From the NCBI GenBank assembly GCA_012034575.1, contig JAAUPF010000044.1, positions 1 through 41,224 on the forward strand: 41,224 bases of DNA. The letters run 5' to 3'. Positions 7,207-14,050 of the stretch are shown piece after piece. The stretch is from Richelia sp. CSU_2_1. GTDB taxonomy: Bacteria; Cyanobacteriota; Cyanobacteriia; Cyanobacteriales; Microcoleaceae. Made by a program: the position numbers and the translations under genes. The notes under the pieces were generated by a model, which saw nothing but the letters and a program-made list of their open reading frames with translations, had not been told where the DNA came from and did no database searches. The first letter of the stretch is position 1, and every line of letters starts with the position of its first letter.

Positions 7207-8288
7207 TACATTACTCCTTGAATTTCAATTGGTAAACACAATCCACAACCAACTTGCTTTAGCAATGATTTTTTCGGTAATCCTGGTTTTTCCCTTGCGT
7301 CTGGAAACCAATCTTCTGAAAAATCCCACCAGGTTTTTTCAAGAGGTTTTTTGAATACATAAACACTGCCTACTGGAACTGCGTATCGCCCTCTCCCTAA
7401 CTGTCCTCCTTGCCCTTGCCGTCCTCGCTCAGTTTTTCGGTTTCCCATACGATAGCGATAGGGTACTGCTTTATCTGTCAGCATTTTCAATCCACACCTG
7501 GGAAACTCAGGATGTTTAGGATAGCGGTAGGACAATTTATTAGATCCCCAAACTCCTGGAGTAATTAGCGCACAAGCACGTTTAATTTTGGTGTTAAGCA
7601 AGTTATTGACAGTGCTATCTGCTGCGAGGCGACGACTAGCAATTTCTACCATGTGTCCTTCTCCACCAAAGCGATGCCAACCATCTGGTAGTGCATGGGT
7701 AGATAAATAGACTAAACAATAGTCTTCGTCCATTTGAACAGCATTCTCCAGGAACAAACCGTCTCGATCCATTACATGACGCTCATCATCTTTCATTTTT
7801 GGATGAAGAAATGAAACATATTCCCAAGGAACTTTTTTGGCTTCTTTGTTTGTACGGATCAGACGAGTGTTTCGGCTCCAGGAATTAATACTTTGCCAAA
7901 AACAGTCTGGCTCAATATCTTTTTTCTTTGGATCTGAATTCCTTTGCCAGCATTGCTTATCGTCCAGAAACCATTCGTCGTCATTTTGTTTTTCAATTGA
8001 AATGACTCGATGTCTGGGTATCGGGACATAAAAGTTTTCAGGCGTATTCCTCTCAGCCCAGAATGGGCCTGCAACATATAAATTTTGAGCCAGTTCAGCA
8101 TGATTGGCGATACTTTGTTTTGTTGTATGATTGGTGCTGAAAAACAATCCTGATAAAGTTGCAGCATCAGGAGGAAATTTCGCACCCGATCGCCCGACTA
8201 AGTTCTCCGGTGATAAAAATGCTCCGGCACTGCCATACATCAATCCCAAAGGTGAAACAGTAATTAGGTGTTGGAACATAGCTGCCAT
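7206..8288 (-). CDS. cmr3: Type III-B subunit Cmr3 (Cas5 group)
   Basis: A 360-residue protein with the Cmr3 opening: a hydrophobic strand then SPLGLMYGSAGAFLSPENL and GAKFPPDAATLSGLFFS. A glycine-rich basic segment (RKTERGRQGQGGQLGRGRY) lies near residue 295, and the C-terminus is GCGLCLPIEIQG. In the Cmr complex, Cmr3 pairs with Cas10 and clasps the crRNA 5' handle. The reading frame overlaps the end of cas10 by 25 nt. An internal ATG three codons downstream (8279) is an equally possible start. It is coupled to cmr4 by a one-base overlap. Confidence 0.88.
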   Translation of the reverse strand: MAAMFQHLITVSPLGLMYGSAGAFLSPENLVGRSGAKFPPDAATLSGLFFSTNHTTKQSIANHAELAQNLYVAGPFWAERNTPENFYVPIPRHRVISIEKQNDDEWFLDDKQCWQRNSDPKKKDIEPDCFWQSINSWSRNTRLIRTNKEAKKVPWEYVSFLHPKMKDDERHVMDRDGLFLENAVQMDEDYCLVYLSTHALPDGWHRFGGEGHMVEIASRRLAADSTVNNLLNTKIKRACALITPGVWGSNKLSYRYPKHPEFPRCGLKMLTDKAVPYRYRMGNRKTERGRQGQGGQLGRGRYAVPVGSVYVFKKPLEKTWWDFSEDWFPDAREKPGLPKKSLLKQVGCGLCLPIEIQGVM

Positions 8289-10021
8289 CCCACTTGAATT
8301 AGGTCATCAATCCATTGCACTACTGTAAGAGGTTTGTTATTTCCTGCAATATACTCCCAACGCTTATCAGGTGGATTTTCACGAATCTTTTTACCTGCAT
8401 TGTCAAAGTAGTAATCGAGAAATTTAGTGGCAAGATAGTCATTAACTTTCAGTTTGTCGGTTTCGATGAGCCGAATTGCATGACGCGATTTAAGTTGCTC
8501 CCAATCATTATAAACCTGGCTCCAGTTGGGCTCTTGTCCCCAAGTTTTACCATCCCGATCGCGATAATTATTCAATACGCAAAGATAATCCCAAGGACAA
8601 GTCCACTCAACAAATTGACCGCTATTAAAAACCACTCGAATCGTGACTCTATTTCGCCCCAAACTTTTCGCTCTTTTTTCCGCCTCCCGACAGTGCTGCA
8701 AAATATCTCGTTGAGGCACCTGATGCGCTGCCCAAACAAAGCCAACACTGTAGGTAAAATTGAGATCGAGTTCCTGTTGAACTTTGTTTTGCAGGTCTTT
8801 CCATTGTTCTTCTAGGGTTAACAACCAATGTAAAGTCTCGATCGGTTTTACTTTCTCAGGTTTTACTTCTTTTGGGCTTTCCTCGCTGTACAGCACTCCC
8901 AGAAAGTCATCGCCACCAGCATAAATGACACGCCCTTTACCTTTAGGAAATAAATCTTCTTTTTCATAAAAATCTTTTCCCCATCCCCTGATTAAATCAG
9001 TGAAGCATTTGAGCTCTTGTTCGCGCTTTTCTTCATTATTTCCAGGTCGAGTAGCAAGCTTTTTGAGCTTTTTTCCAACTTCATCACCATCGCCCATAAA
9101 CCAGCCTGTCCAGTATCCGGCTTCACGATTAATATCTTTGAACTCTGGATCTTCTGGTTTCTTCTTCAATTTTTCCATCCCGATCGCATCAGCAATTTTG
9201 TCATAGGTGACTAAACGCTTCACCAATTCAGGAATACTCAGACGTTCGTTAACCGCAATATATTTCCCAATATCATCAGGCTTCGATTTCTCATATTCTC
9301 TTAACTGTTCCAACGATAGACTTGGTTTCCCAACCCTGTAATCTGGATTGTCCAGCAGCCAAGATAATCGGCGATAAAAAAGCTCTTGCTGTTCTTGTTC
9401 CTGTTTTGTGAGCGATCGCCCCGGTTCTTTCGATTCTTTACCTAATTGATGCCACGCAATCGCATCCGTCCCCGTCAAACTCGAACTCTCACCCATCCAG
9501 TTGATAGCTGTCCAATCTCGCTTTAGCTTGCGAGTTTCCAAGTCATCCATTGCCTTTTTGATGGCTTCTGTTTCAGATTCACCGTATCCCCAAAATATTT
9601 CCCAGGTATAGCTTCCCCATCTTTCCCACTCTCCTTTTTGCTTGTCTTTTTGGTCTTCGGTTTGTGACCAATAATATTGGTCTTTTGGGATATCAAGATT
9701 ATCTTCTATCCAGACTCGGCAAATTAGCAAAATCTTTCGCCATTCTTCTAAAAGAGTATTTTGTACATCATTGCGCTCAAATTTCCCTTTAATTAAAATT
9801 CGATTGGGCATTCCCTCTTGGTGATCGGGCAATCCAGGGGAAATCACCTTAAGTCCTAAAGACTCTGACTTTGCTTTTTGTACGAGCTTATAACTCAAAA
9901 AAGATAAAATTAGCGAGGCCCCGTACAAATCTCGGAGTTTGCGGGATTTCTCGATAAAACCTTGAACTGGTGCAAACGAGATCGCAGTGTATTCAGACAT
10001 AGATTCAATAGTTGATGACAT
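8264..10021 (-). CDS. cas10: Cas10/Cmr2 with GGDD palm, no HD domain
   Basis: Large subunit of the type III complex, 585 residues from the chosen start. Two polymerase-type palms are visible: a first with GWFMGDGDEVGKKL, and a second with VIYAGGDDFLGVLY, the GGDD at about 369-372, followed by SVGFVWAAHQVP. The GGDD palm makes cyclic oligoadenylate from ATP once target RNA is bound. The protein begins almost at once with the palm-associated segment FAPVQGFIEKSRKLRDLYGAS. No N-terminal HD nuclease motif is seen, so DNA cutting by Cas10 is not expected. Starts are possible at 10057, 10021 and 10000; 10021 is chosen because TCCT (AGGA on the coding strand) lies 10 nt upstream. It is the first gene of the effector operon. 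Confidence 0.9.
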   Translation of the reverse strand: MSSTIESMSEYTAISFAPVQGFIEKSRKLRDLYGASLILSFLSYKLVQKAKSESLGLKVISPGLPDHQEGMPNRILIKGKFERNDVQNTLLEEWRKILLICRVWIEDNLDIPKDQYYWSQTEDQKDKQKGEWERWGSYTWEIFWGYGESETEAIKKAMDDLETRKLKRDWTAINWMGESSSLTGTDAIAWHQLGKESKEPGRSLTKQEQEQQELFYRRLSWLLDNPDYRVGKPSLSLEQLREYEKSKPDDIGKYIAVNERLSIPELVKRLVTYDKIADAIGMEKLKKKPEDPEFKDINREAGYWTGWFMGDGDEVGKKLKKLATRPGNNEEKREQELKCFTDLIRGWGKDFYEKEDLFPKGKGRVIYAGGDDFLGVLYSEESPKEVKPEKVKPIETLHWLLTLEEQWKDLQNKVQQELDLNFTYSVGFVWAAHQVPQRDILQHCREAEKRAKSLGRNRVTIRVVFNSGQFVEWTCPWDYLCVLNNYRDRDGKTWGQEPNWSQVYNDWEQLKSRHAIRLIETDKLKVNDYLATKFLDYYFDNAGKKIRENPPDKRWEYIAGNNKPLTVVQWIDDLIQVGWQLCSNT

Positions 10022-10454
10022 TTGTCTGTTTTCCTGTATAGGACTAATGAAGTGCATTTCTCAACGCAGGGTGCGCTACTCGTCTACTTCTTATTAGGCA
10101 GAGTCCGGCAATGGAAATCAGGAGACTTTGCCTACAATTTTTATGACAACTGGCGATGCTTTTCCTCTGAACATATGTCCCTAGAGAAACCAGTTATATG
10201 AAGCCTTGACAGGGTTGGGCCGGGATTTTGCACCTTACTTGTTACTGTTTTTCGCGATCGATCGTTGTAGTTTCGATTCCCCGACTTCACTAAATATACC
10301 AGCCGAGCCAGCTTCATGTCTTCAAATTCACGATATTTATCAAATTTGTTGCGAAGCCTAAAGCTTGGTAAATAAAGGCTTTCTGGCATTTATATATTTT
10401 TATGTCAATATTGTCTTTTACTTGACATTTCAGGGAAAATCCCCATCTACCCTC
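10022..10454. other. Divergent regulatory region between cas10 and the WYL regulator
   Basis: About 430 bp without a convincing gene. It must hold the promoters for the leftward cas operon and the rightward regulator. The clearest elements are an inverted repeat ATGTCAA/TTGACAT (10402-10408 and 10422-10428) just before the regulator, and a TCGATCGATCG run near 10255-10264. An open frame at 10141-10389 on the minus strand lacks protein-like features. No confident -10/-35 pair for the cas operon was identified. Confidence 0.5.
10402..10428. promoter_or_regulatory. Inverted repeat upstream of the WYL regulator, candidate operator
   Basis: Seven-base arms ATGTCAA and TTGACAT are separated by 13 nt, ending 26 nt before the regulator's ATG at 10455. 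The right arm contains a consensus TTGACA, so a bound protein would cover a potential -35 box. An autoregulatory operator is a reasonable guess, nothing more. Confidence 0.3.
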
Positions 10455-11635
10455 ATGGCAAAGAAACCCACCCCTCACCCCTACGCCGACAAATTAACGT
10501 TCGATCGCATAATGCTCCTAATTGCCACATTAGTAAACCATCCGGGCATCGGATACTCCGACACCGAAACCTCGGACGGCAAATATCGCGATGCTTTGCT
10601 AGAAGTGCAATCTCAATTGCAGCAAATTGCCGCCGAATTAAACATCGAATTTCCCGAAAATTATCCCGCAATTCCCACGATTCGCAAAGATTTAGAAACC
10701 TTGCGCGGTTTCGGAATCCTCGATAAAAGAATGTATCGATCGGGCTATTATCTCGGTACGGGTGCGATGACTCGGGAAGAATTGCAATTCGCATTTCAAG
10801 CCCTAGCATCCCAAGCAAAATATCAAGGAAATCCCCAAACGCGCCGGATTTATGAAAAACTTTCTAAACTGTTGCGCGGCTTGGATATCGAACTCAAAGG
10901 TCAATTGTTTTATCCCGTTCGCGAATACCTAAATCGCGCCATTATTTACACCGATCCTGTCGAAATGCTCGATCGCCGAGAATATCAAAATACGCTGTTT
11001 CACAAATTAGATATTGTCGAAACAGCAATTGTGCGCGGACAGTCGATCGAACTTTACCGTCAAAGCAATTATTACGGTACAAGCCATCTCGGTTTTCGGC
11101 AAATTTGGCCGCTGCAACTTATTTATCACGATATCGCCTGGTATCTGATTTGCGAAGATTACGACACCGGGCATTTAAGTGTAGAAAGGGTGAATCGCTT
11201 TACCAGCCACTGCGAAATTATCGATGCAGAAGGGCGCGGTTTAGCCCTACAGGAACAGCGTTTGAAAATCGCTCGCAAATTGCTAAAAATGGCTGGGGTC
11301 TGTCCTTGGGCAAGCTAGAGCAACAGCAGGCAGAATTGCAGGGAACGCTGAAGTTACAAAAAGTGAAAGTGCGGTTTTTTCAGAAAGTATTAGGATTTAT
11401 TTTAGAGGGCGATCGACGACATCCGCGACAAAAGATTAAAGAAGGGCCGAGGGATAGTTTTGGCAATTTGCTGTATGTTGATTATTGGGTAGATTTGCCC
11501 GATCGCTCTTTGAACGAATTCAGTCTGTGGGTGAACAAACATATGGAACACGTACAAGTGCTTTCGCCGCCGAGTTTGGTAGAAAAACACCGACAAGCAG
11601 CGCAAGATTTGTGCGATCGATACGATCTAATATAG
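10455..11635 (+). pseudogene. WYL-domain transcriptional regulator, frameshifted
   Basis: The first frame (10455-11318) encodes an N-terminal helix-turn-helix region (with YPAIPTIRKDLETLRGFGILDKR) and a WYL domain (DIAWYLICEDYDTGHLSVERVNRF). It then ends out of frame. The remaining C-terminal domain (NGWGLSLGKLEQQQAEL through WVDLPDRSLNEFSLWVNKHMEHVQV) continues in the next frame to 11635. The break lies in the five-A run at 11285-11289: one more A would rejoin the frames into about 393 residues. WYL regulators often bind ligands and control CRISPR loci; Sll7009 of Synechocystis represses an array. Its divergent position beside cas10 suggests control of this operon. The ATG at 10455 is preferred; the frame is open upstream only through non-coding-like sequence. 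Pseudogene, slippage-expressed gene and sequencing error all remain possible. Confidence 0.8.
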
Positions 11636-11663
11636 TTTGTAGTGCGGACATCTTGCACCAATG

Positions 11664-11732
11664 TCAGAAACCGGGTTTTTGGCAAATACTTTGCATCAAA
11701 GCGAATATTTTTCGTCAAAAACTCGGTTTCTC
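11664..11732. repeat. Dispersed imperfect inverted repeat, AGAAACCGGGTTTTT type, copy 2
   Basis: The left arm GTCAGAAACCGGGTTTTT (11663-11680) is identical to that of copy 1 near 1754. The right arm is CAAAAACTCGGTTTCT (11716-11731). It lies downstream of the WYL regulator. Two copies flanking the defence island in one window mark it as a mobile or amplified element. Confidence 0.7.
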
Positions 11733-11786
11733 GAATAGTTTGTATCAAATCCGGTAGCATCGGAATTATTAATATTACTCACAGCC

Positions 11787-11850
11787 GGGACACGGCAGTG
11801 CCGTGTCCCTACAATAGATCGGGGTAGGGACACGGCACTGCTGTGTCCTC
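11787..11850. repeat. Two GGGACACGGCA palindromes in tandem
   Basis: The first copy (11787-11812) is a near-perfect palindrome, GGGACACGGCA / TGCCGTGTCCC around one base. The second (11825-11850) is a slightly diverged copy. Related copies occur at 12788-12812 and inside a membrane-protein gene at 22124-22148. The element lies beyond the 3' end of the ydcF-like gene. Confidence 0.8.
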
Positions 11851-11908
11851 TATGTCTGCGGCAGTCCGTACTGCGAACTTTAGTTATTGCGAAATAACCT
11901 AGTTAAAA

Positions 11909-12703
11909 TTACAGCCATCCCCGCAATCGATAAACGATTAAGCCAATGTATTCTTTTAAGGCTTTAGTTGACAGGTGTAAATAATAGGAATCAGGTAAGA
12001 AATCTAGGGCGGCTGCTTGCCAATTGTTTTGAGATTCGGCAATCTCCTGTTGCGTTATCTGAAAGTCGGTTGGTGCTGCAATAGCAGCTATTCCTTGCCG
12101 CTGGAAAATTAAGAGCGATCGAGTCATGTGCATCGCCGATGTTACTAATAATACCTGGCCTTTAATACCTCTAGCATCTAAAATTTTCCGCACGTTAACA
12201 GCATTTTGATGGGTGTTGTGAGAATCGGGATCTTGCTCAATTGCCGATGCGGGTACGCCGATTATTTGCGCGATTTCTGCCATATCTGTTGATTCAGCAC
12301 GCCCGCCGCCCCTCCAATTTACCCTACCGCCGCTGAGAATTAATAGCGGGGCTTTACCTTGTCGGTACAGTCTAGAAGCGTATAAAATTCTATCGCCCGC
12401 TTCTCCTAATTCTATCCAAGGCCGCGGCGGTAATGCAGCTTTTACTCCCCCTCCCAACACCACAATTGCTGCTGTTTGAGGAAGTTGGGCGGGCGGTAGA
12501 TTTTGCCATTCGAGCGATCGAACTAAGGATTTTGATACCCAACCAGTGCTGCTTAAAAGTAAAATAATTAAAGCAGCAGCTATTGGTGGCACTGCCCATT
12601 TGGGACGCCACCAAAGTGCTGCTAAGGCTGCAACCATTAACAAACAACTCAATCCCAAAGGATAAATAAATAGCGGCAGCAATTTCGACAAAAATACAAA
12701 CAT
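11909..12703 (-). CDS. YdcF/ElyC-family membrane protein (DUF218)
   Basis: A 264-residue protein. Two N-terminal membrane helices (about 5-30 and 36-54) are followed by the DUF218 domain, with AAIVVLGGGVK, LILSGGRVNW, a DPDSHNTHQNAVN segment and LLVTSAMHMTRSLLIF. In Escherichia coli, ElyC of this family affects cell-wall precursor supply; the exact reaction is not established. The domain would lie on the outer side of the membrane if both helices span it. The upstream side abuts a GAAGGAA repeat tract within about 10 nt of the start, leaving little room for an ordinary promoter except through the repeats. Confidence 0.85.
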   Translation of the reverse strand: MFVFLSKLLPLFIYPLGLSCLLMVAALAALWWRPKWAVPPIAAALIILLLSSTGWVSKSLVRSLEWQNLPPAQLPQTAAIVVLGGGVKAALPPRPWIELGEAGDRILYASRLYRQGKAPLLILSGGRVNWRGGGRAESTDMAEIAQIIGVPASAIEQDPDSHNTHQNAVNVRKILDARGIKGQVLLVTSAMHMTRSLLIFQRQGIAAIAAPTDFQITQQEIAESQNNWQAAALDFLPDSYYLHLSTKALKEYIGLIVYRLRGWL

Positions 12704-12711
12704 TGTAAATG

Positions 12712-12780
12712 AAGGAAGAAGGAAGAAGGAAGAAGGAAGAGCGAAGAGGAAAGAAGGAAGAAGGAAGAGCGAAGAAGGAA
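12712..12780. repeat. GAAGGAA purine repeat tract
   Basis: About 69 nt of GAAGGAA/GAAGAAG-type tandem units on the plus strand, with GCGAAGA interruptions. Similar tracts lie at 19949-20034 and 41069-41224. Heptanucleotide tandem repeats of this kind are known in filamentous cyanobacteria as STRR sequences. Confidence 0.85.
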
Positions 12781-12787
12781 ATCGCAG

Positions 12788-12812
12788 GTAGGGACACGGC
12801 AGTGCCGTGTCC
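12788..12812. repeat. GGGACACGGCA palindrome, further copy
   Basis: GTAGGGACACGGCA followed by GTGCCGTGTCC, nearly identical to the copies at 11787-11850. It lies next to the purine tract between the PRC-barrel and ydcF-like genes. Confidence 0.8.
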
Positions 12813-12869
12813 TTGGGATGATTGTTCGATAGACAAACACATCATAAACCTGCAATCTGCTATCAACAT

Positions 12870-12891
12870 AAAACCCGCTCTAGCGGGTTTT
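12870..12891 (-). terminator. Hairpin terminator after the PRC-barrel gene
   Basis: AAAACCCGCT and AGCGGGTTTT form a 10-bp stem with flanking A/T runs, so it could act on either strand. It sits about 60 nt beyond the stop of the leftward PRC-barrel gene, which it probably ends. Confidence 0.65.
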
Positions 12892-12951
12892 CAAAAAGTC
12901 CGCGCAGGCGAACTTTGTATGTGCAACCATCGATTGAAATCGGTGGATTAA

Positions 12952-13983
12952 TTAATAACCTGCCTCCTCCTCGTATTCAGGAGTTTTAGTCTTCTCAGGA
13001 ATATTCACCTTCGGGGCCTTGTAAGGCTTCGGGGCTTCATCGTCAGCCCAAGCATCCGCCTCCACATCATCCTCATACTCGTATTCTACTACCGGCTCCT
13101 GTTTGCGGGGAGTTTCAGTAGGGCGAATGTACGGCTTCTCTTCTTCGTAATCGTCATCCTCGTAATCGTCTTCGCCGCCCCAGTTATCCTCTTCGTAATC
13201 TTCGTAATCGTCGATTACTTGTCGCGGCGGTGGTGGTGGTGGCTGTACCGCGCGCATTTGCTGCCGCGGCGCGGGCCGACTCCACTCGGTATCTTCGTCC
13301 CAAGCTTCCTCAACTGCGGGGGCTGATACCCGGCTGCGCATTTCCGGTGCCGGTATCCGCACGCCGGGACCTAATTGATTCGGCGTGGCTATCGGTTTAG
13401 GATAGTAGCCTTGGTCCTCTTCATCCCGTTCCCAAGGCGCTTGTCCCAAGCCGACACGTTCCAGCAAACCGACACTAAGCTGTCTGAGTCTTTCTTCGGA
13501 ACCTTCAAATACGATTAAACGGTTCGGGCCGCTGCTGACAACTTCTTCAATTCCCAACTCGTAGGTACTGAGCACTTGGTCGGGGATTTGCGGGATTCCC
13601 AGGGAAGCGATAATTATAGAAACTAACTTACCGTCTTCGGGGTCGAAGCGAAAACCCCGCACCCGGCCCAACATTTCGCCGGTTTCGGTAATAACTTCGC
13701 TGTTAATTAAAATGCTGTAAACTTCAACATCAACATCCTCTTCGACTGCGCTTTCATCTTCCACCAACAGCACGTCGCCGATTTCGCTGACACTGTTGAG
13801 AAACATAAATCTCGGCATTCCAGCGACAGAGAATATATTATCGCGCAGACCGATCGCCACAACTTCCCGGCGGTCAATGTCCACCCACAATTGACTTACC
13901 ACCCCCAAGCGTTTGCCCCTGTCGCGGGTGATTACCTGAGTGCCGAGAAGGTCGGAGCGTTGGCAGATTTGTTCTGATGTCAT
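12952..13983 (-). CDS. PRC-barrel domain protein with acidic tail
   Basis: A 343-residue protein with two PRC-barrel repeats, about residues 8-80 (RSDLLGTQVITRDRGKRLGVV) and 88-165 (YSILINSEVITETGEMLGRVRGF). A low-complexity C-terminal half follows, rich in Asp, Glu, Pro and Tyr (runs such as DDYEDYEED). PRC barrels in photosynthetic bacteria often mediate protein-protein contacts; here the partner is unknown. The acidic tail would be disordered. It lies downstream of smc with a 67-nt gap on the same strand, so the two may share a transcript. The start ATG at 13983 fits the beginning of the first barrel. Confidence 0.8.
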   Translation of the reverse strand: MTSEQICQRSDLLGTQVITRDRGKRLGVVSQLWVDIDRREVVAIGLRDNIFSVAGMPRFMFLNSVSEIGDVLLVEDESAVEEDVDVEVYSILINSEVITETGEMLGRVRGFRFDPEDGKLVSIIIASLGIPQIPDQVLSTYELGIEEVVSSGPNRLIVFEGSEERLRQLSVGLLERVGLGQAPWERDEEDQGYYPKPIATPNQLGPGVRIPAPEMRSRVSAPAVEEAWDEDTEWSRPAPRQQMRAVQPPPPPPRQVIDDYEDYEEDNWGGEDDYEDDDYEEEKPYIRPTETPRKQEPVVEYEYEDDVEADAWADDEAPKPYKAPKVNIPEKTKTPEYEEEAGY

Positions 13984-14050
13984 CTAGCTTTTATCCTGAT
14001 TTATCAAGTACATATATTACTGAACACGGCGATCGACAGCTACTCCGGGA

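Noticed and set aside
10141-10389. An 82-codon minus-strand frame between cas10 and the WYL gene
   Set aside because: Low-complexity charged composition without a recognisable domain. It occupies the shared regulatory region.
12709-12951. Plus-strand frame coding a Lys/Glu-rich peptide from the GAAGGAA tract
   Set aside because: The composition comes from the simple repeat, with no conserved part; not a gene.
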